From: CAYIVF01 sp964366875
GTDB lineage: Bacteria > Patescibacteriota > Minisyncoccia > Minisyncoccales > Staskawiczbacteraceae
Length of the DNA: 64,000 bases
Assembly (NCBI GenBank): GCA_964366875.1
Contig: CAYIVF010000001.1
Coordinates: 11,393 to 75,392, forward strand
Direction of reading: 5' to 3'
Position numbers and translations under genes: made by a program. Within the stretch, counting starts at the first letter, position 1. Every line of letters starts with the position of its first letter. Under the pieces are notes generated by a model. It was not told the DNA's origin, did not search any database, and saw nothing but the letters and a program-made list of their open reading frames with translations. Positions 23,936 to 32,454 of the stretch are shown piece after piece.

Positions 23936-24811
23936 TCAAGAGTCAGACTGCGGGAGGAAGGCGGAGGCCGAACCATAGCTGCCGTCGGCATTGCTAATCC
24001 AGCGCGCGCCGAACCTGATCTTGCCATCGTCGAACTTGAAGAAAGGCGCGAGCCCGAACTGACCATCACCCCCGTCAGAAAACTCAGCACCAGCGCAGTC
24101 GATCCAGAGATCGTCGTAGTGCTGTAAGCGTTCCGGATGCGTCAGAAGCATGCAGGCGACCGCGAAGGGATCGAGACCGAACTGGTAAGAGCTCATGACC
24201 TTGCGTGCCCTTCGCACGGACTTGCCAGCGTGGAGCTTGCCGAACTGGCAGGCAACAACAAGAATGTCATAGTCCTTCTGCTCGTTGCCGAGCTTGTCAA
24301 AGGCTTTGACGTTCTTTTGATGCTGACGCAGGTACTGCGGACCAAGCTTGCCCTCGCGGTAGTTGTAGAACTTGCCGTCGCGGGTTTGCTTGATGAGGTC
24401 AAGGACCTTTTGCAGTGCCTCGCCGTAGGTCTGAGCGATCTTCTGCCACCTTGTGATAGCGAACCACCCCTCGGCATTGGCTGGAAGCGGCTGTTCTGCC
24501 AGCTTCTCATCGGCGAACCCGACGCCCGAAATTAGCTGACGCAGGCGGTTGGTCTGCTCGGTGATGCCCTTGGGCTTGTAGCCCGAGAGGTAGCCGTAGC
24601 TGGACCCAACCTCCTCGTTGGCGAACTGGTTGGATACCGAGAGCCTCTGAATGGAGGCCACGATGTCGGCTTGGAACACGTCGCCGTTCGCGAAGAGCTT
24701 CTGAAGCCCATCCTTGTCGAGATTGACTTCGGTGAGCGCCTTGTCCCCGGCGTCCTCGACAAACCTTTTGTACTGCTTGACCTGACCGGACGTGATCGAC
24801 AATGTCGTCAT
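23936..24811 (-). CDS. GC-richer orphan gene, unknown function
   Basis: A 291-residue protein starting MTTLSITSGQVKQY; AAAGGAG precedes ATG 24811, so the longer frame to 24877 is rejected. It is helical in the first two thirds, with an FAVACMLLTHPERLQHYDD segment near 225. The C-terminal about 60 residues are beta-rich and Gly/Asp-rich, ending WISNADGSYGSASAFLPQ. I recall similar endings in CPR hypothetical proteins but cannot verify this here. Codons are much GC-richer than in comEC. It sits between the two comEC 5' copies with its own promoter, leader hairpin and terminator. Confidence 0.75.
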   Translation of the reverse strand: MTTLSITSGQVKQYKRFVEDAGDKALTEVNLDKDGLQKLFANGDVFQADIVASIQRLSVSNQFANEEVGSSYGYLSGYKPKGITEQTNRLRQLISGVGFADEKLAEQPLPANAEGWFAITRWQKIAQTYGEALQKVLDLIKQTRDGKFYNYREGKLGPQYLRQHQKNVKAFDKLGNEQKDYDILVVACQFGKLHAGKSVRRARKVMSSYQFGLDPFAVACMLLTHPERLQHYDDLWIDCAGAEFSDGGDGQFGLAPFFKFDDGKIRFGARWISNADGSYGSASAFLPQSDS

Positions 24812-24886
24812 CGTCAAACTCCTTTTTCCTTGAGGAATACACTCGAGATTTCCAGAATTCCGCTGGAACGGACTCATCCTCCTTTA

Positions 24887-24937
24887 AGGCGAGTATTAAA
24901 AACACTAACATTTAGTCAATATTCTTAATACTCGCCT
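24887..24937 (-). promoter_or_regulatory. Leader hairpin of the 23936-24811 orphan
   Basis: A perfect 13-bp inverted repeat, AGGCGAGTATTAA and its complement, 25 bases apart in the 5' leader. On the transcript it opens with GAGGCGAG, as does the leader hairpin of the neighbouring orphan. Confidence 0.7.
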
Positions 24938-24967
24938 CAATTTATTCTATTAAAGAACAATACCTAT

Positions 24968-24996
24968 ATTATATCGAGAACTAGAGTTTATGTCAA
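24968..24996 (-). promoter_or_regulatory. Consensus promoter of the 23936-24811 orphan
   Basis: Minus strand TTGACA (24996-24991), 17 bp, TATAAT (24973-24968). Confidence 0.88.
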
Positions 24997-25060
24997 GGGG
25001 AGCGTATCAAATTGATAATTATATGATTTGGCACGTTTATGCTATAAAATAATAATAATC

Positions 25061-26512
25061 ATGATAACCCCGTCAAAGATATTATTTTATTTTTGCATTT
25101 CATTTATTGCCGGAATATTTTTAGAGTCAATTATTAAAATTCCCTCAATTTTTATTTGGGGGATTTTAATTTTTGCAACTTTAATTATTTTTATTTGCCT
25201 GCTTTTGTCCAAGCGATCACTCGGACAAGAGAAAGGTTTTATTATTGGCTTCTGCCTGCTGTTTTTAATTTTTGGCATTTTGCGCATGCAGATTTCAGAA
25301 TTCAATATTGCAAGCGATAAGCTGAGCAAATCTAACGGCAAAGGACAAATTGTTTTGACTGGAATTATTTCTAATGAACCGGATATAAGAGACACCTATC
25401 AAAAAATAAAGGTAAAAACTAGAGATAGCACGATTTTAGTAGCAACAAATCGTTATCCTGAATATAAGTATTTAGACAAAATAAAGCTAACGGGAAAGTT
25501 GGAGACGCCCGCAGAAACAGAAGAATTCAGTTATAAAAACTATTTAATAAAAGACGGAATTTATTCTGTGATGAATTTTCCGAAAATTGAAGCGGCGGGC
25601 AAAGCTCGTGGAGGCCCGTCCTCCACGGTTTATGCTGGAATTTTGTTTTTAAAGCAAGGACTAAGAGAAAGTATCCGCCATAATTTTTTACCTCCACAGA
25701 GCTTTATATTAGAGGGCACTATTTTGGGAGACAATGGAGCTATGAGTAATGATTTAAAAAATAAGTTAAACATTACAGGACTTCGTCACATTATAGCGGT
25801 TTCCGGCACACACGTAGTTATTTTAGGGTCAATTATAATGTCCCTTTTGTTGGCTATGGGATTTTGGAGAGGGCAGACATTCTATATTGCCATAATTTTT
25901 ATTTGTTTATATGTCGCGCTTACGGGCTTGCCTTCTTCGGGCGTAAGAGCAGGAATTATGGGCGGACTCTATCTTTTAGCCCAAAAATTGGGAAGGCAGA
26001 GTTCAGGTTTAAGGGTGATAGCAATGGCTTGCACAGTAATGCTTTTGATTAACCCCTTGCTTTTACTTTACGATGTCGGCTTCCAGCTTTCTTTTTTAGC
26101 AGTAATGGGCCTTATATATCTAGAACCCTTTTTGAAAAAGATTATGAAAATTAGCATTATTTCAACAACTTTTGCAGCCCAAATCTTTACTTTGCCCATA
26201 ATGGTTTATAACTTCGGCAATATATCTTTTGTTTCGCCCATCACCAATCTTTTGGTTTTGCCTGTTGTTTATTGGCTTATGGTTTTTGGATTTTTATCTT
26301 CTTTGTTGGGAATTGTATCGCAATTTTTAGGCTGGATTTTTTTTATACCTTGCTGGTTTTTGCTCACTTATTTTATAAAAATAATAGATTTTTTTTCTCA
26401 GCTGGGGGCGTTAAAAACGATTGAAAATGTTCACTGGATTTGGCTGTTTATCTCTTATTTACTAATCGGTTTTTCTGTTAGATTTCTTAATAAAAAATAT
26501 TCCCAATATTAA
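25061..26512 (+). CDS. comEC: ComEC/Rec2-type DNA uptake channel protein
   Basis: The inner-membrane channel through which single-stranded DNA enters during transformation. The 483-residue protein from ATG 25061 has N-terminal TM helices, an OB-like extracytoplasmic domain (about 95-180, IVLTGIISNEPDIRDTYQKI), and the competence domain with ALTGLPSSGVRAGIMG and many TM helices. The C-terminal metallo-beta-lactamase-like domain of full-length ComEC is absent. An in-frame 21-bp palindrome (25607-25627) encodes ARGGPSSTV. A TATAAA/TAAAAT box lies 10 bp before the start. The first 151 bases are duplicated at 23390. Confidence 0.93.
   Translation: MITPSKILFYFCISFIAGIFLESIIKIPSIFIWGILIFATLIIFICLLLSKRSLGQEKGFIIGFCLLFLIFGILRMQISEFNIASDKLSKSNGKGQIVLTGIISNEPDIRDTYQKIKVKTRDSTILVATNRYPEYKYLDKIKLTGKLETPAETEEFSYKNYLIKDGIYSVMNFPKIEAAGKARGGPSSTVYAGILFLKQGLRESIRHNFLPPQSFILEGTILGDNGAMSNDLKNKLNITGLRHIIAVSGTHVVILGSIIMSLLLAMGFWRGQTFYIAIIFICLYVALTGLPSSGVRAGIMGGLYLLAQKLGRQSSGLRVIAMACTVMLLINPLLLLYDVGFQLSFLAVMGLIYLEPFLKKIMKISIISTTFAAQIFTLPIMVYNFGNISFVSPITNLLVLPVVYWLMVFGFLSSLLGIVSQFLGWIFFIPCWFLLTYFIKIIDFFSQLGALKTIENVHWIWLFISYLLIGFSVRFLNKKYSQY
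25607..25627. repeat. In-frame palindrome in comEC
   Basis: CGTGGAGG-CCCGT-CCTCCACG. A 15-base part of it (GAGGCCCGTCCTCCA) recurs at 39880-39894 in the giant surface protein gene, again in frame. Confidence 0.7.
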
Positions 26513-26543
26513 AATTTTTTAAGAATTAAGGTATAATAAGAAT

Positions 26544-27857
26544 ATGGTAAATGATAGCAAACAAAAGGTTTACCCTGAGCCGAGCCGAAGGGCATGGGTT
26601 GTGGCAGCTGACATGGGTTACGGCCACCAGAGAACTGCATATCCGTTCAGGGATATTGCTTTTGGTTCTAAAATTATTAACGCCAACAACTACGAAGGTA
26701 TTCCAGAAAAAGACAAAAAGGTTTGGCACACAAGCAGGTCTTTATATGAGTTTATTTCAAGATTTAAAAGAATTCCGTTGTTGGGCGATGTTATTTTTTT
26801 CTTCTTAGACAGGTTTCAAAAAATTATTGTCTATTACCCAAAAAGATATATGTCTAAACCTAACTTTAACCTTAAGAGTGTTTTTTATTTTATTAAAAAA
26901 GGATGGGGCAAAGACTTAATTGGCAGACTTAAAAAAAATTCCATTCCGCTGCTGACAACCTTTTTTACGCCCGCTTTTATGGCAGAAGAGTTTGATTATC
27001 CCAATGAGATATATTGCACAATATGCGATGCTGACGTTAACAGGTCGTGGGTTTCTTTAAAACCAGAAAATAGCAGGATAAAATATTTTGCGCCAAATAC
27101 ATGGGCAAGAGACAGGCTAAAGCTCTATAACGTGAAACCGGAAAACATTTTCTTTACAGGATACCCTTTGCCCAAAGAAAACATCGGAGAAAACATGGTA
27201 ATTTTAAAAAGTGACTTAAAATACAGGCTGGCAAACCTTGATCCTAAACAAAATTATAGAAAATTATACAAACCCTTAATCCAGGATTATTTAGGAGAGC
27301 TTCCTCAAAAATCAGACCACCCTTTAACTATAATGTTTTCTATAGGAGGAGCTGGCGCGCAGAAAGAAGTTTGTCTAAAAGCAATAAACAGTTTAAAAGA
27401 GAAAATAAAAAAAAATAAACTCAGGTTTATTGTCGCCGTAGGAGTAAGGCAAGAGCTTAAAAAATATTTTGCAGAAAACATAAAAGATTTAAAGCTTGAC
27501 CATGCGGTGCATATATTATCTGCTCAAACTATTAGTGATTATTTTAAAAAGTTTAACGAAGCTTTGCGGGAAACCGATGTTTTGTGGACAAAGCCGTCTG
27601 AACTTTCTTTTTATGCAGGTCTTGGCATCCCTATAATTATAGCTCCGCCCATCGGCTCTCAAGAAGATTTTAATAAAAGGTGGCTTTTGCACATAGGAGC
27701 TGGAATTGCCCAGGAAAATCCAAAATACACAGACCAGTGGTTTTTTGATTTATTAAACGCCGGAGATTTTGCAGAAATAGCAATGCAGGGTTTTGTTGAA
27801 ATAGAAAAGATGGGCACATATAATATTGAAAAAATAATAAACAGCAAGAACTTATGA
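26544..27857 (+). CDS. Glycosyltransferase, GT-B fold, MurG/diglyceride-type
   Basis: A 437-residue protein. AADMGYGHQRTA near the N-terminus matches the Gly-rich nucleotide-sugar glycosyltransferase start of the MurG/MGDG-synthase group, and the C-terminal half has IMFSIGGAGAQKE and a donor-binding segment, TKPSELSFYAGLGIPIIIAPPIGSQEDFN. It probably transfers a sugar to a lipid or envelope acceptor. The segment KVYPEPSRRA before the first strand is encoded by an interspersed repeat (26571-26594). TATAAT at 26532-26537 lies 6 bases before the ATG, so the message is probably leaderless. It overlaps the next glycosyltransferase gene by 4 bp. Confidence 0.75.
   Translation: MVNDSKQKVYPEPSRRAWVVAADMGYGHQRTAYPFRDIAFGSKIINANNYEGIPEKDKKVWHTSRSLYEFISRFKRIPLLGDVIFFFLDRFQKIIVYYPKRYMSKPNFNLKSVFYFIKKGWGKDLIGRLKKNSIPLLTTFFTPAFMAEEFDYPNEIYCTICDADVNRSWVSLKPENSRIKYFAPNTWARDRLKLYNVKPENIFFTGYPLPKENIGENMVILKSDLKYRLANLDPKQNYRKLYKPLIQDYLGELPQKSDHPLTIMFSIGGAGAQKEVCLKAINSLKEKIKKNKLRFIVAVGVRQELKKYFAENIKDLKLDHAVHILSAQTISDYFKKFNEALRETDVLWTKPSELSFYAGLGIPIIIAPPIGSQEDFNKRWLLHIGAGIAQENPKYTDQWFFDLLNAGDFAEIAMQGFVEIEKMGTYNIEKIINSKNL
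26571..26594. repeat. Interspersed CCCTGAGCC...GAAGGG repeat inside a coding region
   Basis: ACCCTGAGCCGAGCCGAAGGG-type sequence, reading VYPEPSRRA in frame. Such short dyad repeats are widespread as gene-internal insertions in metagenomic CPR genomes (from memory). Confidence 0.6.
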
Positions 27858-28882
27858 ATAAGATAGTTATAGCGACTGATATGTGGCGCCCGGAGGTAAA
27901 CGGAGTGGTAAGGGCGATAGAGGGCGTATTGCCTTTTCTTGAAAAGAATAATTTTAAAATTGTGATAATCCACCCGGAACTTTTTTTTACTATGCCCTTT
28001 TTCTTTTATCCCGATATAAGAATTCCGCTTTTTCCCAAAAAAATCGTTAGAAAAATAATTGAGAAAGAAAAGCCGGATTATATCCATATTGTCACTGAAG
28101 GAATGATCGGATTAGCCGCAAGAGCAATTTGTTTGCAAAAAGGAATTAATTTTACAACTGCATATCACGGCAATATTCCAGACTATATGGAGCACTACAT
28201 TAAAATAAGGGTTAGCTTTATTGTAAAATTAGCTTATGCTTATTTCCGCTGGTTTCATAATTCAGCTTCAAAAACTATAGTAAGCACAAAAAGCCTAAAA
28301 CAAAAATTGGAAGGGAGGGGTTTTACTAATGTGGCTGTTTGCCCTTTTGGGGTTGACGCTGGTTTATTTGTGAGAAATTTACAATTATCAATACAGAAAT
28401 ATAAAAACTTTGTCCCTCCCGTCTTTGTTTATTTTGGCAGGGTCGCTGTAGAAAAAAACATTGAAGAATTTTTAGAATGCAATTTGCCTGGCACGAAACT
28501 TGTAATTGGAGATGGCCCTGCAAGAAAAAAACTTGAAAAAAAATACAAGGGAAAAGCCATATTCATAGGCTGGAAGACAGGAAAAGAACTTGTGGATATG
28601 CTTTCTTTATGTGATGTTTTTGTTTTTCCATCTAAAACAGACACTTTTGGATTCGTGATAATAGAGGCGCTTGCTTGCGAGCTTCCTGTGGCGGCTCACA
28701 ATGTTATGGGGCCCAAAGATATTATTACAAATGGCGTTGATGGATATCTTGATGAAGACCTCAAAAAAGCAGCTCTTTTATGTTTAAATCTTTCAAGAGA
28801 AAATTGCCGGAAAAAGGCTTTAGAGTTTTCTTGGAAATCATCCGCAGAGTCTTTTATTAATAATTTAGTTAAAACTGAGTAA
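27854..28882 (+). CDS. Glycosyltransferase family 4
   Basis: A 342-residue GT-B enzyme. The N-terminal domain begins KIVIATDMWRPEVNGVVRAIEG, the acceptor-side signature of mannosyltransferases such as MgtA/PimB. The C-terminal domain has VYFGRVAVEKNIEEFL and the nucleotide-sugar binding stretch FPSKTDTFGFVIIEALACELPVAA with the ExxxxxxxE pattern. It likely adds mannose or glucose to a lipid-linked acceptor together with the gene before it (4-bp overlap). The next gene starts immediately after its stop. Confidence 0.88.
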   Translation: MNKIVIATDMWRPEVNGVVRAIEGVLPFLEKNNFKIVIIHPELFFTMPFFFYPDIRIPLFPKKIVRKIIEKEKPDYIHIVTEGMIGLAARAICLQKGINFTTAYHGNIPDYMEHYIKIRVSFIVKLAYAYFRWFHNSASKTIVSTKSLKQKLEGRGFTNVAVCPFGVDAGLFVRNLQLSIQKYKNFVPPVFVYFGRVAVEKNIEEFLECNLPGTKLVIGDGPARKKLEKKYKGKAIFIGWKTGKELVDMLSLCDVFVFPSKTDTFGFVIIEALACELPVAAHNVMGPKDIITNGVDGYLDEDLKKAALLCLNLSRENCRKKALEFSWKSSAESFINNLVKTE

Positions 28883-29896
28883 ATGAAAAAGCTCATTAAA
28901 ATATCTCTTTTAGTCGCGATAGTTATAATAACATTAATTTTCGTTGCTTTCTTTTATTTTTTTGTCGGCAAAGCCCCAAAAGCAAAAAATATACTTTGGG
29001 GCGTTAATTTTTCTCAAATGCAAGCAGAAGCCCTAAGGCTTGATTGGCAAAAAACTTATTTGGCTCTTTTTGACGAATTGGGAGTTAAAAATATAAAACT
29101 GCTTACACAGTGGGATTGGATTGAGGGCAAAAAAGACGATTATTATTTCAACGATATAGACTGGCAGGTTTCTGAGGCAGAAAAATACGGGGCAAAGCTA
29201 ATATATGTAGTGGGCATAAAAACCGGACGGTGGCCCGAATGCCACATACCGTCTTGGGCGCAGGGCCTTTCTAAAAAAGAGCAGCAGACAGAGATTATAA
29301 AATACATAAGGGAAGTTATTTTAAGATATAAAAACAGTAAGGCTATAACGGCCTGGCAGGTTGAAAACGAACCCCTGCTTGTTTTCGGCCAGTGTCCGTG
29401 GTATGACAAGTCTTTTCTAAAAAAGGAAGTTGAGCTGGTAAAGTCTTTAGATGTTACCAGGCCAATAATTATTTCAGATAGCGGTGAGCTGTCATCTTGG
29501 TTTAGCGTAGCTAAGATTGGTGATATTGTAGGCACCACAATATATAGAAAAGCATGGGTTAGTATAACAGACAACCTTGGTTTTTACGGCACATATCCTA
29601 TTCCCCCCGTATTTTACTGGCGTAAGGCCCAACTCATAAGCAAAATATTTAATAAAAAAGTAATATCCGTTGAGTTACAAACAGAGCCATGGGCCCAAAG
29701 GCCATTTTATGATGTTCTTGTAGAAGAACAAGAAAAAACAATGAATTTAAGCCAGTTCAAAAAGAATATTAAATATGCTAAAAACACAGGGCTTGATACT
29801 TTTTATCTTTGGGGAGCAGAATGGTGGTATTGGATGAAGGAAACACAAAATCGTCCAGAGATATGGAATGAAGCTAAAAAGTTGTTTACTAACTAA
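28883..29896 (+). CDS. Membrane-anchored glycoside hydrolase, TIM-barrel clan A type
   Basis: 337 residues. A signal anchor spans about 5-28, followed by a TIM barrel. AWQVENEPLL supplies a probable acid/base Glu (E163), and SVELQTEPWAQ carries a probable nucleophile Glu (E263 or E268), the strand-4 and strand-7 pattern of clan GH-A enzymes such as GH5 and GH42. WGAEWWYWM closes the barrel. It would act outside the membrane, perhaps trimming surface glycans made by the adjacent transferases. The exact family is uncertain. Confidence 0.75.
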   Translation: MKKLIKISLLVAIVIITLIFVAFFYFFVGKAPKAKNILWGVNFSQMQAEALRLDWQKTYLALFDELGVKNIKLLTQWDWIEGKKDDYYFNDIDWQVSEAEKYGAKLIYVVGIKTGRWPECHIPSWAQGLSKKEQQTEIIKYIREVILRYKNSKAITAWQVENEPLLVFGQCPWYDKSFLKKEVELVKSLDVTRPIIISDSGELSSWFSVAKIGDIVGTTIYRKAWVSITDNLGFYGTYPIPPVFYWRKAQLISKIFNKKVISVELQTEPWAQRPFYDVLVEEQEKTMNLSQFKKNIKYAKNTGLDTFYLWGAEWWYWMKETQNRPEIWNEAKKLFTN

Positions 29897-29905
29897 AAAT
29901 TATTT

Positions 29906-30163
29906 ATGAATATTAAGATTGTAAAAAATAGATATCTGAACGCTTTATTGATTTTATTGCTTTTTTCAGCTATATTGCATGCAGTCCTGCTTTTGTTTTT
30001 AGTCTTAAAAACAAAAGATTTGTACGTCATCAACTATTTTAATATTTTAGGTGTTGGTTATTTTTATCCGAACATATTTAACAGCTTCTTAGGCAACGCC
30101 TTTTCAATTGTTTCAATAGTAGTAATATATTTGGTCATATTAAAGAAAAACAAGCTAGACTGA
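29906..30163 (+). CDS. Small membrane protein
   Basis: An 85-residue protein with hydrophobic segments near 10-33 and 60-80 and a short polar middle (KTKDLYVINYFNILGVG). It lies between the glycoside hydrolase and a family 2 glycosyltransferase in the same direction with gaps of 9 and 4 bp. It is probably an accessory of this envelope operon; no family was recognised. Confidence 0.7.
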   Translation: MNIKIVKNRYLNALLILLLFSAILHAVLLLFLVLKTKDLYVINYFNILGVGYFYPNIFNSFLGNAFSIVSIVVIYLVILKKNKLD

Positions 30164-30167
30164 TTGT

Positions 30168-30863
30168 ATGCTGTCTATTATTATTCCGACCTTAAACGAA
30201 GAAAAATATTTACCCCTGCTTTTAGACTCAATCAAAAAGCAGAACTTTTTTAATTGTGAAATAATTGTTGCTGACGGCGGTTCAAAGGACAAAACCGTTG
30301 AAGTTGCAGAAAAATATGGATGCAAGGTTATAGATGGCGGCTTGCTGTCTAAAGGCAGAAATAATGGTGCAAAGGTAGCCAAAGGCGATACCCTTTTGTT
30401 TGTAGACGCTGATATAGTTTTGCCTCCTGATTTTTTAGACAAAGCTATCAAAGATTTTGATAAAAGAAATTTAGGCATTGCCAGCTTTCTTATCATGCCC
30501 CTAAATGGCAAAAGAATTGATAAGTTTGTCCACCTTTTTTTCAATAAATATTCAGCGTTAATTCAAAAATTTTCACCCCATGTGAACGGAGTAATTTTAG
30601 TAAGAAAAGATGTCCACCAAGCTATCGGCGGATTTGATGAAAAGATTGTGTTTATAGAAGACTATCCTTATGCTAAAGCTGCCAGAAAGCTCACAAAACA
30701 TGGTTTAATAAAAGAAACTTTTTTCACTTCAATGAGACGGTATGATAAAGACGGGAGACTAAATGTATATGTTAAATATTTTTTAGCTGAACTTCACATA
30801 CTTTTTTTAGGCCCTATAAGGTCAAATATGTTTAATTACAAATTTAATCATTATAAAGATTAA
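30168..30863 (+). CDS. Glycosyltransferase family 2
   Basis: A 231-residue GT-A enzyme: LSIIIPTLNEEKYLPLLLDSI at the start, DGGSKDKT, and the metal-binding DxD as FVDADIVLPPDF (about 83-94). GGFDEKIVFIEDYPYAKA is the acceptor-side ED motif. There is no C-terminal TM domain of the dolichyl-phosphate-mannose type. It sits 4 bp after the small membrane protein and likely acts in the same glycan pathway. Confidence 0.9.
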   Translation: MLSIIIPTLNEEKYLPLLLDSIKKQNFFNCEIIVADGGSKDKTVEVAEKYGCKVIDGGLLSKGRNNGAKVAKGDTLLFVDADIVLPPDFLDKAIKDFDKRNLGIASFLIMPLNGKRIDKFVHLFFNKYSALIQKFSPHVNGVILVRKDVHQAIGGFDEKIVFIEDYPYAKAARKLTKHGLIKETFFTSMRRYDKDGRLNVYVKYFLAELHILFLGPIRSNMFNYKFNHYKD

Positions 30864-30867
30864 AACT

Positions 30868-32142
30868 ATGAACAGCCCATACGAATTACCAAAATTTGAT
30901 TTTTCAAAAATAAAAGCTCAAGCTTTAAAGCTCTACCCTTTAGTTGTTATAGGTTGCGTTATCGGTGTTTCTGCCGTGGCAATCTCTTTTCAATATTTTC
31001 CAGAACAAGCAGAGAAGTTTTCGCAGTACTTTAATATACCTCAATTTCAAATACCTGAAGTCAGAAATACACAGCTACACGAAAATTTATATACCTCGGA
31101 TGTATCTTATGAGCAGGCAATAATAGACGCAGTTAAGAATGCGACGAGTTCGGTTGCGAGTATTGTCATCTCAAAAAATCTGCCCGTGTACGAACAGCAG
31201 TGGGTAAATCCCTTTGGAGATAACAGCCCTTTTGATTTTCAAATTCCCCAATATGTGCAAAAAGGCAGCAAGCTGCAGGAAGTTGGTGCTGGCTCTGGTT
31301 TTATAGTTTCAGAAGACGGCTTGGTTTTAACAAACAAGCACGTTGTTTCAGATAAAGCCGCAGAATACACTGTTTTTACAAATGACGGTCAAAAATATTC
31401 AGCGAAAGTTTTAGCCATAGACCCCGTGCAGGATTTGGCGGTGGTAAAAATCCAGTCAGACAAGAACTTCCAGCCAGTAAAATTAGGAGATTCTTCTGGC
31501 ATTCAGCTTGGCCAGACAGCAATAGCTATTGGAAACGCTTTGGGAGAATTCCGCAACACTGTATCTGTTGGTATAATTTCTGGGCTTGGAAGAACTGTAT
31601 CAGCTTCTAACCAGACAGGAAGTTTTTCAGAAACTTTAGAGGGTATAATACAGACAGATGCCGCCATTAACGCAGGAAATTCAGGTGGGCCATTGTTAAA
31701 TCTTAAAGGCGAGGTTATCGGGATTAATACTGCAATGGCGCAAGGCGCTGAAAATATTGGTTTTGCCATTCCTATTAACATGGCAAAAAAAGATATTGAA
31801 CAGGTTGTAAAGACTAATAAAATTGTTTACCCATTCTTGGGGGTAAGACATGTTTTAGTCAATGCCGAGATAAAAGACAAATATAAATTAACGGTTGATT
31901 ACGGCGCATTGGTTTTAAAGGGAGACAAAGGAGAAGCTGCGGTAACTTCGGGATCTGGCGCAGATAAAGCCGGGATTAAAGCTGGTGACGTGATTTTAGA
32001 AATTAACTCTGAAAGAATTACTCAAGATAATTCAATGGCAAAAATAATTAGAAACTATAATCCAGGAGACAGCGTGGTTTTGAAAATTTTACGAGATGGA
32101 AAAGAAATAAATATAGATGTTACTTTAGGCGAGAGAAGCTAA
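30868..32142 (+). CDS. HtrA/DegP-type serine protease with PDZ domain
   Basis: An envelope quality-control protease of 424 residues. It has a cytosolic tail, one TM segment (about 23-42), and a trypsin-like domain with triad H158 (LTNKHVVSD), D189 (VQDLAVVKI) and S272 (NAGNSGGPLLN). One PDZ domain follows from about 325 (SGADKAGIKAGDVILEINSERI). This DegS/HtrA-like single-PDZ layout puts the protease outside the membrane. It may process or police the secreted surface proteins encoded further right. It is the last gene of the envelope block. Confidence 0.95.
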   Translation: MNSPYELPKFDFSKIKAQALKLYPLVVIGCVIGVSAVAISFQYFPEQAEKFSQYFNIPQFQIPEVRNTQLHENLYTSDVSYEQAIIDAVKNATSSVASIVISKNLPVYEQQWVNPFGDNSPFDFQIPQYVQKGSKLQEVGAGSGFIVSEDGLVLTNKHVVSDKAAEYTVFTNDGQKYSAKVLAIDPVQDLAVVKIQSDKNFQPVKLGDSSGIQLGQTAIAIGNALGEFRNTVSVGIISGLGRTVSASNQTGSFSETLEGIIQTDAAINAGNSGGPLLNLKGEVIGINTAMAQGAENIGFAIPINMAKKDIEQVVKTNKIVYPFLGVRHVLVNAEIKDKYKLTVDYGALVLKGDKGEAAVTSGSGADKAGIKAGDVILEINSERITQDNSMAKIIRNYNPGDSVVLKILRDGKEINIDVTLGERS

Positions 32143-32189
32143 TAGGTCGTTTTTTATATAAAAAAGCAGGGACTGGGGAGAACCTGTGC

Positions 32190-32218
32190 ATATCTCCTTG
32201 GCTTCGCCAAGGAGATAT
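32190..32218. repeat. Perfect 13-bp hairpin with TTC loop
   Basis: ATATCTCCTTGGC-TTC-GCCAAGGAGATAT. There is no T tract on the plus side. It sits just upstream of the -35 box at 32223, so it may be a terminator-like barrier or a protein-binding site. Confidence 0.6.
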
Positions 32219-32222
32219 CTTA

Positions 32223-32251
32223 TTGACACGGTTATTTGTTTTTGATAAACT
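32223..32251 (+). promoter_or_regulatory. Promoter upstream of leader peptide and orphan gene
   Basis: TTGACA (32223-32228), 17 bp, TAAACT (32246-32251). Transcription would start just before the ATG of a 32-codon frame. Confidence 0.75.
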
Positions 32252-32261
32252 TAAAATATCT

Positions 32262-32360
32262 ATGAATCAAATCAGCCTTGTAAAAAAGAATTGGTTTTAT
32301 TTCTTTTTTAGCTTCTTTAGGAAAGAGGTTGGTTTTGGCAAAATTAAAAAGCAAAAATAA
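32262..32360 (+). CDS. Possible aromatic-rich leader peptide
   Basis: A 32-codon frame with the run NWFYFFFSFFR, rich in Phe, Tyr and Trp, starting about 4-5 nt after the predicted transcription start and ending 30 bp before an intrinsic terminator. The arrangement is like attenuator leaders of phenylalanine-related operons (pheM, pheL). In AT-rich DNA a run of TTT codons can arise by chance, so the call is tentative. Confidence 0.3.
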   Translation: MNQISLVKKNWFYFFFSFFRKEVGFGKIKKQK

Positions 32361-32390
32361 AAAATTAAAATTTTTAATAATCAAAGCGAG

Positions 32391-32415
32391 CCCCTTTCCC
32401 AAGAAAGGGGTTTTT
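32391..32415 (+). terminator. Terminator or attenuator in the leader of the 32455 gene
   Basis: CCCCTTTC-CCAA-GAAAGGGG followed by five T. It lies between the promoter at 32223 and the gene at 32455, so either it releases a transcript of about 155 nt or it acts as an attenuator. Confidence 0.85.
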
Positions 32416-32454
32416 GTTTCAGTTCTTTACCAACCCAGCTCAAAGGAGCGAGCA

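Noticed and set aside
24812..24877. Upstream extension of the 23936 gene to ATG 24877
   Set aside because: A clear AAAGGAG precedes ATG 24811; the extra 22 codons lie in the leader.
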